A model generated the notes under the pieces. It worked only from the letters and a program-made list of their open reading frames with translations, ran no database searches and was not told where the DNA came from. From UBA6921 sp031363085 (GTDB lineage: Bacteria > Pseudomonadota > Gammaproteobacteria > SG8-11), in the NCBI GenBank assembly GCA_031363085.1, contig JANLTU010000163.1, forward strand, positions 1 through 47,626: DNA of 47,626 bases, written 5' to 3'. Made by a program: the position numbers and the translations under genes. Of this stretch, positions 26,780-35,310 are shown piece by piece (the first letter of the stretch is position 1; each line of letters starts with the position of its first letter).

Positions 26780-27917
26780 AGAACGCAAACGTAAACTGCG
26801 CGCTCACATCAAGCTCATCAGCGCCGCCGGCCACCGCGATATCTACAATATAGTCGGTGCCAATCCCCACTCCAAATGTCACCAGACTCTGATTGTTCCC
26901 CAGCAAATTTTGTCGTAACCCGGCACGCAGTTGCAGGTATTGGGTCAGAACAAATTCGCCGCCCACGCTCAACATGCGTGAGTGGCGTTCAAAACCGATG
27001 CCGGTATTGGGTACCAAATCGATATCAACCTCAATTGATCGGCTGCGTCGTTCGTAGGCAATACCGGCACGCACCTGGGTGTTTAGTTTGTCGTAGCCAC
27101 CCACCTCATCGGGGTATCTGACTTTGACGGGGAGCAGGTTACGCACCGTCAAACCGCCGCTGTAAAAGCGTCCTAACTCTTTAAACAGGCCGATATCCAA
27201 ATTGAATGCCGAACCGTTGCGCGCTCCAGCAAAATTAACCTTGGTATCCGCATCTCTTATCGCCTGACTTTCTCCGGTGGCCTGGAACAAAATAATTTTG
27301 GGGCTGATGCCCAATGCAAAAGTATCGAATGCGCGGAAGTCGGTTGTAAACACTTGCGCCAGAGACACGCCATTCTCTACCACCGACACGCCGCGTTTTT
27401 CGATCACCGCGTTATACGCGGGTGGCTTGGCGGCGAGGTCAGGTTTGGCGGCGAGCGTACGCACCGAAGCAAACTGGTAAACGTTGAGGTAGACCCCCGC
27501 ACCTATAAGGTTGCTGGGAATGCTGGCGAATATTGATGTTCCGGTATTTTCGATGCGCTTGGCCTTGGCCAACTGGTCCAATAATGCGGTGGTGCTTTGC
27601 ACACGCACGTTATCCGGATTGCTCTCCAGCGCTTGCGCGGATGTTTCAAAATCGCTCAGCAAGTTGCTGAATTTATCGGGATCGCTGCGCACCATGCTGT
27701 ACGCAGGCACACTCAAATACCAGTCGACGAACTCCACACCATAAGCAAGCAGCGCGGGATTGGTTAAGGGCGCGGCTTTCACGCCGCTTGCAATGCCGAC
27801 GCCACCCATCGCTGCGCTGCGCGCATCCAGGCTGAAAAACGAGGCAGCATCGACGCGATTTCCATACACGCTCGCGATGAGCAGCATAACGACTGTGAAG
27901 CGCAATTCAATTTGCAT
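26778..27917 (-). CDS. TraF-like outer-membrane protein (2)
   Basis: 379 residues with a hydrophobic signal (FTVVMLLIASVYGNRVDAAS) and a mature start SFFSLDARSAAMGGVGIASG, followed by APLTNPALLAYG. The AMGG…NPA pattern is typical of the FadL-like and TraF_2 outer-membrane families. Many alternating strands follow, and the end SAQFTFAF has a terminal Phe, as in BAM substrates. It shares the family flavour, but not close sequence identity by eye, with the convergent gene at 25335. Function is unknown; long-chain hydrophobic transport or a surface role are both possible. The broken kinase gene lies 12 bases upstream on the same strand. Confidence 0.65.
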   Translation of the reverse strand: MQIELRFTVVMLLIASVYGNRVDAASFFSLDARSAAMGGVGIASGVKAAPLTNPALLAYGVEFVDWYLSVPAYSMVRSDPDKFSNLLSDFETSAQALESNPDNVRVQSTTALLDQLAKAKRIENTGTSIFASIPSNLIGAGVYLNVYQFASVRTLAAKPDLAAKPPAYNAVIEKRGVSVVENGVSLAQVFTTDFRAFDTFALGISPKIILFQATGESQAIRDADTKVNFAGARNGSAFNLDIGLFKELGRFYSGGLTVRNLLPVKVRYPDEVGGYDKLNTQVRAGIAYERRSRSIEVDIDLVPNTGIGFERHSRMLSVGGEFVLTQYLQLRAGLRQNLLGNNQSLVTFGVGIGTDYIVDIAVAGGADELDVSAQFTFAF

Positions 27918-27929
27918 GGTTCTTTACAT

Positions 27930-28819
27930 TTAGCGCAATTCACTTAATAGTTTTTCGGCCATGCGTTCGGCCTGACTCGCATAACCCCCGCCAAACAGGT
28001 TGACATGGTTCAACACGTGGTAAAGATTATAGAGCGTCTTGCGCACTGTATAGCCCGCAGTCAGTGGATACGCGCTTTTGTAGCTTTGATAAAAGTACGG
28101 ACCGAACCCGCCAAACAATTCTGTCATCGCCACATCGGTTTCACGATCACCGTAATACAGCGCCGGATCAAAAATCACCGGCCGTCCGGCGCTATCGGCC
28201 GCAACGTTGCCGCCCCATAAATCGCCGTGCAACAAAGCGGGTTGCGGTTTGTGCCCCGCCAACAACATCGGAACACCTGCTAACACCCGTTCGAGTTTCG
28301 CGCTTAACGCACTGTAATAGCCGTTACCACGTATTAACTGTAACTGGAATCCCAAACGATGTTCGCACCAGAATTCCACCCAGGACGCGGTGTAGGTATT
28401 GCGCTGAAGCGTTGAGCCGATGGTGTTGTCTCGATACCAACCGAAACGCGACGTGGTAATGTGATGGAGCTGCGCAAGCTGCGCGCCGAACGTCGCACTC
28501 GTGCGCTCGCCCTGCTGGCCGAATTCGACATACTCCAGCACCAAATACGCGGTGCCGGCCACCGCACCCCAGCAAATGGGTTCCGGCACTCTAATGTGGC
28601 TTTTGCTAATTCCAACAGACCTTCGGCTTCGGCCGCGAACCTGCTCGCCTGCGCAGCGTGCTTGGTTTTAACAAAAAACCGCTGCGCCTCGTCATGCATG
28701 TTGTGGATGACATGGGCCGCGTTAATGCATCCACCCAACACCGATTGCGGCTCACCACCGACAAATTTGCGACCTGTGGTTACAGCGACGTGAGCGCTGA
28801 TTTCAGGCCAGATGTCCAT
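27930..28819 (-). pseudogene. Fructosamine kinase family protein, frameshifted
   Basis: Two frames together give a full-length protein of about 296 residues. The first (from ATG 28819) encodes MDIWPEISAHVAVTTGRKFV through FFVKTKHAAQASRFAAEAEG to LAKATL. The second continues RVPEPICWG, AYLVLEYVEFG, HGDLWGGNVAADSAGRPVIFDPALYYGDRETDVAMTELFG to the stop at 27930. The HGDLWGGN and DPALYYGDRETD motifs are the catalytic and metal sites of the aminoglycoside-phosphotransferase-like fold. A single missing base near 28592 (between TTA and the AGA/GTG codons) separates the frames. Everything else looks intact, so this is either a very recent mutation or a sequence error. The enzyme phosphorylates ketoamines for protein deglycation. 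Confidence 0.85.
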
Positions 28820-28874
28820 CAGGAAAGGCCCGCTCGATATACGCGCCGCTCAAGCGAATTGGGCCTGAATATTC

Positions 28875-28883
28875 TGTGGATAA
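28875..28883 (-). promoter_or_regulatory. Consensus DnaA box in a gene-free interval
   Basis: TGTGGATAA is the exact reverse complement of the DnaA box TTATCCACA; a degenerate TGTGGAACA follows four bases later. It lies in the 28820–29115 interval, where no gene could be supported. A single perfect box may be chance or a DnaA-titration site; there is no AT-rich unwinding region or box cluster that would indicate an origin. Confidence 0.3.
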
Positions 28884-29115
28884 CTCTGTGGAACAAACTC
28901 ATCGACACACCCACATGCGGGTGCACAGCAGCGTGCGCAAGACACAGGAATAACGCAGACTTACGAGACAAGCCCATAAGTAATCAATGACATAGCGTAG
29001 TAAAACTCAAGCAGAACGATCCGCCAACGCACCCCCCGTTGGCAGTCCCGGCACGCGTCTCGACTGTGCACAAATACCGCTGGCACACTCAAGCCTATCG
29101 TTTTTTTATTCGCGT

Positions 29116-29151
29116 TAAGAAAAAAGAAAGGCTGGCGTGAGCCAGCCTTTC
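29116..29151 (-). terminator. Intrinsic terminator of the cytochrome c gene
   Basis: On the minus strand GAAAGGCTGGC-TCAC-GCCAGCCTTTC forms a perfect 11-bp stem directly followed by TTTTTTC. It starts 10 bases past the cytochrome stop codon. This is the clearest intrinsic terminator in the window. Confidence 0.9.
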
Positions 29152-29160
29152 TCATAACAC

Positions 29161-29496
29161 TTACTTCGCGAGCGAGAGAACGAACTCAACCAGCTTTTCG
29201 ATGTCTGCATCAGGAACGCGCGGCGAGTACGGAGGCATCGGGACTTCGCCCCAGACGCCCTTACCACCGGCCTTCACTTTAGCGACCAAACGGTCTTTCT
29301 GAGTAGCGTCGCCTTTGTACTTGTTGCCGACATCTTGCCAAGCCGGGCCGACAACTTTCTTTTCGATCGAATGGCAAGCCAAGCAACCGCTCTTCTTCGC
29401 CAACTCAAGTGCCTCATCTTTACCAATTGCGGCATTGGCCTGACCAGCCGCCAATAAAACTGCAACCGCAGAAACCGCTAACCAACGTGCTTTCAT
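29161..29496 (-). CDS. Class I cytochrome c (c551/c552 type), periplasmic
   Basis: 111 residues with a signal peptide (MKARWLAVSAVAVLLAAGQA, cleaved near ANA). The haem motif is Cys38-Leu-Ala-Cys41-His42, and Met87 in VPMPPYSP is the likely sixth ligand. The small size, the GPAWQDVGNKYKGD segment and the C-terminal helix IEKLVEFVLSLAK match monohaem c551/c552 electron carriers, which shuttle electrons to terminal oxidases or denitrification enzymes. GAGGAG lies about eight bases upstream of the ATG, and a strong terminator follows, so it is transcribed alone. Confidence 0.94.
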   Translation of the reverse strand: MKARWLAVSAVAVLLAAGQANAAIGKDEALELAKKSGCLACHSIEKKVVGPAWQDVGNKYKGDATQKDRLVAKVKAGGKGVWGEVPMPPYSPRVPDADIEKLVEFVLSLAK

Positions 29497-29802
29497 TTAC
29501 CCTCTCCTCTTTTGTTTTTTCAAAATACTCATGGCTACGCCGAACTCGCCTCGCGCATGCCTGCATCGCACGAAGATCTGTAATTAATGAAGGTGAAAAA
29601 GTTTGACGCCGCTTACACACTACTGACAACCGGACACCCCACCCCTCAACTTTATTATCGTTCGATTCAGCGTGCCTGAACTGCGAGACGGAGCTTTATG
29701 CCATGCGCACTAATAGGGTGTCAAGAAAATGAAATTAAAAACCGGAATAAAAAAATACAGTAGCGGCACGGCGTGGAAGATAAGCCGGTGATCCGGATGA
29801 CT
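29497..29802. other. Gene-free interval
   Basis: This 306-base interval lies between the cytochrome c start and the DUF2782 stop and should contain the cytochrome promoter. Only its ribosome site next to 29496 is clear. A 21-codon frame at about 29699 has GGAG upstream but no other support. No repeat, RNA gene or convincing promoter was found. Confidence 0.5.
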
Positions 29803-30159
29803 TTAACGCCAGCGCAAGATGACCCACGACGGAATTAAAAATCCTGGCGAGAGGTCATTGAAACGGCGCGACATCAGCCCATCGCCGTTGCTGTCGACCA
29901 AATAATAAGGCACGCCTTTTTTGGGAATAATCTTGATCATGTAGAGCTGGCCGTTGAGGCGATATTCTTCAATGCTGGTTTCGCCGCGCTCGGTGATGGT
30001 GATTTCCGGCGCAAGCTCGGCGTCCGGATCAGCACCCGCCGCTGACGGCGGGTGTTCAATCACCGGCGGGTTGGCTTGCGGCTCCGCTTCCGTTTGCGCG
30101 CCCACAGCGGCGCTCAACGTGAACAGTGCGGCGATGATGACGGTACGTGATGTCAGCAT
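29803..30159 (-). CDS. DUF2782 family exported protein
   Basis: 118 residues with a signal peptide (MLTSRTVIIAALFTLSAAVG). A Pro/Ala/Glu-rich linker is followed by a compact domain, PEITITERGETSIEEYRLNG, then MIKIIPKKGVPYYLVDSNGD and FLIPSWVILRWR, which I recognise as DUF2782. No biochemical role is known. In Pseudomonas-type genomes this family is encoded close to polA, and here polA lies divergent just beyond the adjacent gene. It follows the LOG protein gene by two bases and is surely cotranscribed with it. Confidence 0.85.
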   Translation of the reverse strand: MLTSRTVIIAALFTLSAAVGAQTEAEPQANPPVIEHPPSAAGADPDAELAPEITITERGETSIEEYRLNGQLYMIKIIPKKGVPYYLVDSNGDGLMSRRFNDLSPGFLIPSWVILRWR

Positions 30160-30161
30160 GA

Positions 30162-30887
30162 TTACAAGTCCAGCAAAATTTCCTGTTCTTCGGCCGACAG
30201 CTCGAAGCCGCGGTGTTCGTAATGACTGAAAATCGCTTCGACGACTTCTTCAGGCTTGTCGAGAATCTTGAACAGTTCCAAGTCGGCTTCGCCGATCATC
30301 CCTTCGACCAACAAACGGCTCTTGAACCAGTCCACCAAGCCTGCCCAGAACGGCGCGTGCACCAGGATAATCGGGATGCGCCGCGTCTTCGCCGTTTGCA
30401 CCAGGGTAAGAATTTCCGCCAGTTCGTCGAGCGTACCGAATCCGCCCGGCAGCACCACGTACGCCGCCGCATACTTTACAAACATGACTTTACGCGAGAA
30501 GAAATGACGAAAATAGAGGGAAATATTCTGATAGCGATTTGCGCTTTGCTCATGCGGTAAATTAATGTTCAGCCCGATGCTGGGCGACTTGCCGGCGAAA
30601 GCGCCCTTGTTGGCCGCCTCCATTACGCCCGGCCCGCCGCCGCTGACGACCGAAAAACCGGCGTCGGACAAACGCCGCGCGATGTCTTCGGTCAGCATGT
30701 AGTAAGGATGGTCCGGCGGTGTTCGCGCCGAGCCGAAAATGCTCACCGACGGCTTGATGCGCGCCAGCTTTTCGAAGCCTTCGACAAACTCCGCCATGAT
30801 TTGAAAGATTTTCCACGACTCACGCGAGAGCTGGGCATCGTTGATCGGTCGTAAACCCGGATGGGAAGATTTTGTATGTTCGTCCAT
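30162..30887 (-). CDS. LOG family protein (TIGR00730-type nucleotide phosphoribohydrolase)
   Basis: 241 residues. The Rossmann-like fold shows SIFGSARTPP, then VVSGGGPGVMEAANKGAFAG and the signature PGGFGTLDELAEILTLVQT. Family members cleave nucleoside 5'-monophosphates to base and ribose phosphate, and in plants release active cytokinin; the 'lysine decarboxylase' label seen in databases is historical. The bacterial role is probably nucleotide salvage. The gene is divergent from polA, with about 40 bases between starts, and is followed by the DUF2782 gene after two bases. Confidence 0.9.
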   Translation of the reverse strand: MDEHTKSSHPGLRPINDAQLSRESWKIFQIMAEFVEGFEKLARIKPSVSIFGSARTPPDHPYYMLTEDIARRLSDAGFSVVSGGGPGVMEAANKGAFAGKSPSIGLNINLPHEQSANRYQNISLYFRHFFSRKVMFVKYAAAYVVLPGGFGTLDELAEILTLVQTAKTRRIPIILVHAPFWAGLVDWFKSRLLVEGMIGEADLELFKILDKPEEVVEAIFSHYEHRGFELSAEEQEILLDL

Positions 30888-30928
30888 AATCGCTCTTATT
30901 GAAATTTTGTGGCCACCAAATTAACAAC

Positions 30929-33637
30929 ATGACAACTAACACGCCGCTGATCCTGGTGGACGGATCATCCTACCTGTATCGCGCATTCCATGCTATGCCG
31001 ACCTTGAGTAACTCGCGCGGTGAACCCACCGGCGCGATTTACGGTGTCGTTAACATGCTGCGCAAACTCATCGCCGATCATCCCACCGAACAGGTCGCGG
31101 TGGTGTTCGACGCTCCGGGCAAAACATTTCGCGACGACTTGTATGCGCAATACAAAGCCAATCGCGAATCCATGCCCGAAGAACTACGCGCACAGATCGC
31201 ACCGCTGCATGAGCTCATCCGCGCGCTGGGCCTGCCGTTGCTGTGCGTTCCCGGCGTCGAAGCCGACGATGTGATCGGCACGCTCGCCCAACAAGCGACA
31301 CAACACGGTCTGCGCACTCTGATCTCCACCAGCGATAAAGACATGGCTCAGTTGGTCAACGCGCAGGTGACGCTGGTGAACACCATGACTAACACGTATA
31401 TCGACACCCAGGGCGTTGTCGATAAGTTCGGTGTGCGCGCGGAGCAAATCGTCGACTACCTCACCTTGATCGGCGACACCTCGGACAACATTCCCGGCGT
31501 GCCCAGTGTCGGCCCAAAAACCGCTGCAAAATGGCTGCAAAGCTATGGCACGCTCGCTGGACTGGTGGCACATGCGCATGACATTAAAGGCAAAGTCGGC
31601 GACAGCCTGCGTGCCAGTCTCGGCCAGTTGCCGCTGTCGCAGCAACTCGCCACCATTGACTGCAATGTGGCGCTCGACCAGCGCGCCGAAGCCTTGCACA
31701 TCACCGCGCCTGATGTTGAAAAACTCAAAGCCCTGTACCAACGATTGGAGTTCAAAACCTGGTTGGGCGAATTGCTCGGTCGCGCCGACGCGGCGACGGA
31801 GCAGGTCGAGACAACAACGCCGAAAGCGGCTTCGGATTATCAAACAGTCCTCACCACCGAACAGCTCGAACACTGGCTGGACAAACTACAACGCGCCGAG
31901 CTGTTCGCGTTCGACACCGAAACTACCGGTCTTGATTACATGCAGGCCGAAATTGTCGGCGTGTCGTTTGCGGTGCAGGCACACGCCGCCGCCTATGTGC
32001 CACTGGCACATGATTACCTCGGCGCGCCGACGCAATTATCACGCGCCGAGGTTTTGGAACGCCTGCGCCCGCTGCTGGAAGATCCGCAGAAAATTAAAGT
32101 CGGACAAAACGCGAAGTTCGACATGAGCGTCTTGGCCAATTACAACATCGCGCTGCGCGGCGTCGCTTACGACACCATGCTGGAGTCGTATGTACTGAAC
32201 AGCGTCGGCTCACGCCATGACATGGACACGCTGGCGCTCAAACACCTGGGCCACAAAACCGTCAGCTTCGAGGACGTCGCCGGCAAAGGCGCCAAGCAAA
32301 TTACCTTCAACCAAGTCGCGGTTGAGATCGCAAGCAACTACGCCGCCGAAGATGCTGACATCACATTGCGGCTACATCAAACCCTGTGGCCGATGCTGGA
32401 GAAAGAAACCAAGCTCAATTCGTTATTCAGCGCAATTGAGATGCCTTTGGTGCCGGTGTTGTCAACTATCGAACGCACTGGTGTATTGATCAATGCGCAG
32501 ATGCTTGCGCACCAAAGCACTGAACTCGCACAGCGCATGGACGAACTGGAACACGAGGCGTATCGCCTCGCCGGCGAGGAATTCAATCTCGGCTCGCCCA
32601 AACAGATTCAAGAAATTTTGTACCACAAACTCAAATTGCCGATTCTGGAAAAAACCCCGACCGGCCAACCGTCGACGGCGGAATCGGTGTTGCAGGAATT
32701 GGCGGCGGACTATCAACTGCCGCAGTGCATCCTCAACCACCGGGGCATGAGCAAACTGAAATCCACTTACACTGATCGTCTGCCGGAACAGATCAATCCG
32801 CACACCGGGCGCGTGCATACTTCGTATCAGCAAGCGGTCGCCAGCACCGGACGGCTGTCGTCGACAGAGCCTAATTTACAGAATATTCCGATCCGCACCG
32901 AAGAAGGCCGCCGCATTCGCCAAGCGTTTGTCGCGCCACCGGGTTACAAAATTGTCGCGGCGGATTATTCGCAAATCGAGTTACGCATCCTCGCGCATTT
33001 GTCCGGCGATGCTGGTTTGCTGCGCGCCTTTGCCGAAGGTGCGGATGTGCACCGCGCCACGGCGGCAGAAGTGTTTGGCGTGGCGCTGGAACAGGTCAGC
33101 AACGACCAACGCCGCAACGCCAAGGCGATCAACTTCGGCTTGATTTACGGCATGTCGGCATTTGGATTAGCGCGGCAACTGGGCATCGAACGCGGCGTTG
33201 CACAGGAATACATCGATCTTTACTTCACCCGCTACCCCGGCGTGAAACAATTCATGGACAGCACGCGCGCATCGGCGCGCCAGCTTGGCCATGTCGAAAC
33301 CGTGTTCGGCCGCCGCCTGTATTTGCCCGACATCAAAGCCAGCAACGCGCAACGCCGCCAATATGCGGAACGCACCGCTATCAACGCACCGATGCAAGGG
33401 ACGGCAGCAGACATCATCAAGCGCGCGATGATCGCTGCACACGCCTGGCTGCAACAGTCACACATGGACGCCCGCATGATCATGCAAGTGCACGACGAAT
33501 TAGTATTTGAAGTTGGCACCGCGAGCCTCGACCAAGCCGTCGCCGACATCCGCCACCACATGAGCCGTGCCGCCGACCTCGCGGTGCCGCTGATCGTGGA
33601 CATCGGCATAGGCAACAACTGGGATGAGGCGCACTGA
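30929..33637 (+). CDS. polA: DNA polymerase I
   Basis: 902 residues from the ATG at 30929. An upstream TTG at 30899 is open but lacks the family start, which is TPLILVDGSSYLYRAFHAMP. All three domains are intact. The 5'-3' exonuclease spans about 1–290 (GVEADDVIGTLA, LIGDTSDNIPGVPSVGPKTA). The 3'-5' proofreading domain has FAFDTETTGLD, VGQNAKFDMSVL and YAAEDADITLRL. The polymerase has motif A AADYSQIELRILAHLSGD, motif B RRNAKAINFGLIYGMSAFGL and motif C QVHDELVFEV. It fills Okazaki gaps and repair patches. The retained exonuclease residues imply proofreading activity. Confidence 0.97.
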   Translation: MTTNTPLILVDGSSYLYRAFHAMPTLSNSRGEPTGAIYGVVNMLRKLIADHPTEQVAVVFDAPGKTFRDDLYAQYKANRESMPEELRAQIAPLHELIRALGLPLLCVPGVEADDVIGTLAQQATQHGLRTLISTSDKDMAQLVNAQVTLVNTMTNTYIDTQGVVDKFGVRAEQIVDYLTLIGDTSDNIPGVPSVGPKTAAKWLQSYGTLAGLVAHAHDIKGKVGDSLRASLGQLPLSQQLATIDCNVALDQRAEALHITAPDVEKLKALYQRLEFKTWLGELLGRADAATEQVETTTPKAASDYQTVLTTEQLEHWLDKLQRAELFAFDTETTGLDYMQAEIVGVSFAVQAHAAAYVPLAHDYLGAPTQLSRAEVLERLRPLLEDPQKIKVGQNAKFDMSVLANYNIALRGVAYDTMLESYVLNSVGSRHDMDTLALKHLGHKTVSFEDVAGKGAKQITFNQVAVEIASNYAAEDADITLRLHQTLWPMLEKETKLNSLFSAIEMPLVPVLSTIERTGVLINAQMLAHQSTELAQRMDELEHEAYRLAGEEFNLGSPKQIQEILYHKLKLPILEKTPTGQPSTAESVLQELAADYQLPQCILNHRGMSKLKSTYTDRLPEQINPHTGRVHTSYQQAVASTGRLSSTEPNLQNIPIRTEEGRRIRQAFVAPPGYKIVAADYSQIELRILAHLSGDAGLLRAFAEGADVHRATAAEVFGVALEQVSNDQRRNAKAINFGLIYGMSAFGLARQLGIERGVAQEYIDLYFTRYPGVKQFMDSTRASARQLGHVETVFGRRLYLPDIKASNAQRRQYAERTAINAPMQGTAADIIKRAMIAAHAWLQQSHMDARMIMQVHDELVFEVGTASLDQAVADIRHHMSRAADLAVPLIVDIGIGNNWDEAH

Positions 33638-33882
33638 ACCCTCGAAAGTCGAGCGTGTGTACTGCCCTCCCAAACCCAACGTGAAAAAGCCACACTTGCG
33701 GTGAGAACTACTGAATTTCGGCGCCGACCGGTTGCGCCCAAGATACCGCCATACCTTGTGAAACGTGCGTAACAACACATCGTCACGATCAATAACACTG
33801 GAAAATGCGCGGCTCAATGATTAGGCGGCAGTGCCGCAACCGCTAAACCAATCGTTGCACCTTCTACAAAGAGGCTACGTTC

Positions 33883-33969
33883 ATGAGCGAAACCAGCAAA
33901 AGAGAACTTGTCATCGCGTTCGCTGCGGCCGTGATGCTGATCTTGTTTTTCGGCAGCGGAACCCTGTAG
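33883..33969 (+). CDS. Candidate 28-residue single-helix membrane protein
   Basis: The frame encodes MSETSKRELVIAFAAAVMLI followed by LFFGSGTL. It has a short charged head, then about 17 uninterrupted hydrophobic residues, enough for one membrane helix. AGAGG lies eight to nine bases before the ATG. It lies in the interval 33638–34029 between polA and the convergent MarC gene, where nothing else was found. No family is recognised, and small hydrophobic proteins of this type often bind larger membrane complexes. Support is the ribosome site plus the clean charged-then-hydrophobic layout. Confidence 0.45.
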   Translation: MSETSKRELVIAFAAAVMLILFFGSGTL

Positions 33970-34029
33970 CTAAGCAACGCGTCCGTGCTACATCGTATCT
34001 GGCCCTAATTAAGAGCCAGCCTGTGGCAA

Positions 34030-34662
34030 TTAACCCAGCGCCGGAAACAACCCCCGCACTCCGGTAGCGATAAACTCGACTGCGATGGCGGCGAGAATCA
34101 GCCCCATGATACGCGTGAAAATATTAATCCCGGTCTGACTGATGTGGCGCGAAATCCATGGCACCAACTGGAACACGGCCCACAACAGTACGCCTAAAAC
34201 CAGAATATCTATCCCAATAGACACGTAGTGACTCACGCCCGAATCTTTGTGTGCATTCAGGATGATGGTGCTGATCGCACCCGGCCCGGCGAGCAGCGGC
34301 ATCGCCAGCGGCACCACCGCCACCGACTCTTTTGACTCACCTTCACGCGCTTCATCTGCCGTTTGCGCCACCGGGCTGATGCGCGCTTGCATCATGGAAA
34401 TCGCCATCAGAAAAATCAGAATGCCGCCGCCGACGCTGAATGAATGGATGGTGATGCCAAAGAAACTCAGCAGCCAATCGCCGAACAACAACGCCACATA
34501 CAATATTGTCAACACCGCGATCACGACGATCTTGGCGATCTTCTTGCGCTCCGCCTCCGCCGAGCCCGACGTCAGCGCCACGAAAATCGGCACCGCACCC
34601 AGCGGGTTCACAATGGCCAGCAACGTAATCAGAAGTTTGGTGTATTCGGTGTAGTCGTGCAT
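34030..34662 (-). CDS. MarC family integral membrane protein
   Basis: 210 residues from the ATG at 34660–34662, which has GAGGTG about nine bases upstream; a longer frame from 34719 is not supported. Six membrane helices are visible, with the family motifs LLAIVNPLGAVPIFVALTSG near the start and PLAMPLLAGPGAISTIIL after the central loop. Despite its name, MarC is not an established antibiotic-resistance determinant, and its transport substrate is unknown. It is divergent from the DUF6164 gene. Confidence 0.93.
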   Translation of the reverse strand: MHDYTEYTKLLITLLAIVNPLGAVPIFVALTSGSAEAERKKIAKIVVIAVLTILYVALLFGDWLLSFFGITIHSFSVGGGILIFLMAISMMQARISPVAQTADEAREGESKESVAVVPLAMPLLAGPGAISTIILNAHKDSGVSHYVSIGIDILVLGVLLWAVFQLVPWISRHISQTGINIFTRIMGLILAAIAVEFIATGVRGLFPALG

Positions 34663-34727
34663 GGCGGTACCACCTCGGCAAGTTGTAGCATGCAGCTCAT
34701 TCGGGCTTACTGTAACCAAGAGGCGTC

Positions 34728-35102
34728 ATGGCCGTTCAAATATTTAATCTGCGCGGCGTTCCCGACGATGAAGCGGAAGACATTCGTCAGTTGTTGGTGG
34801 CCCACCACATCGAGCACTATGAAACGCCGGCGGGCCGCTGGGGTATGTCAAGCCCGGCACTGTGGATAACCGATGCTGCGCGACGCGAACACGTCAGGGA
34901 ACTGCTTGCGCAGTACCAACAGCAGCGCGCCTTGGCTGCCCGGCAACTTTATGAAGCACAGAAAGCACAAGGCCAACATCTCACACTGTGGGGCTTGGTT
35001 AAGTTACGGCCGCTGCGTTACGTCGCTGCGCTGCTGGCGCTTGCCTTTATCGTGTTCGTAACGCTCGGTCCGTTTGTGAAATGGGTGGGGGCCATCAAGT
35101 GA
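34728..35102 (+). CDS. DUF6164 family membrane protein
   Basis: 124 residues. The N-terminal cytosolic part (FNLRGVPDDEAEDIRQLLVA, HYETPAGRWGMSSPALWI) is a small domain I associate with DUF6164. An acidic/basic helix and one C-terminal membrane helix (YVAALLALAFIVFVTLGPFV) follow. Function is unknown. GAGG lies a few bases before the ATG. The MITE-like element begins about 46 bases after the stop, separating this gene from the MFS transporter gene. Confidence 0.8.
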   Translation: MAVQIFNLRGVPDDEAEDIRQLLVAHHIEHYETPAGRWGMSSPALWITDAARREHVRELLAQYQQQRALAARQLYEAQKAQGQHLTLWGLVKLRPLRYVAALLALAFIVFVTLGPFVKWVGAIK

Positions 35103-35150
35103 TGGCCCGCCGACCGTGTTGAAAACTTCGAAATATGCGTAATTTTGTTA

Positions 35151-35292
35151 GCGCCTGTTCAAGAGCTCATTGCAGAGATACAGTGCAAGGCAAAATCGGA
35201 TGCAGAAGCGGAGCACACACGCAGTACGTGAGCATTCGTAAATTCGATTTTAACGCCGCAATGCGCCCGCCAATGAATTCTTGAACAGGCTC
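35151..35292. mobile_element. MITE-like element with TA target duplication
   Basis: 142 bp without coding capacity. The terminal inverted repeats are GCGCCTGTTCAAGAGCTCAT at the left and, reading inward from the right, GAGCCTGTTCAAGAATTCAT, 17 of 20 identical. The element is flanked by TA on both sides (35149–35150 and 35293–35294), the duplication made by IS630/mariner-type transposases. The interior is partly self-complementary (AAAATCG with CGATTTT). It is non-autonomous; no matching transposase is in the window. Its right end is 18 bases before the MFS start codon. Confidence 0.75.
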
Positions 35293-35310
35293 TACAGGCC
35301 ATCGCACAAC

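Noticed and set aside
29650..29680. GTTCGATTC resembling a tRNA T-loop
   Set aside because: The flanking bases do not form a T-stem, acceptor stem or anticodon arm, so no tRNA cloverleaf can be drawn.
29699..29764. 21-codon frame after a GGAG
   Set aside because: The composition is Lys/Asn-rich with no motif or helix; a single ribosome-like sequence is not enough support.
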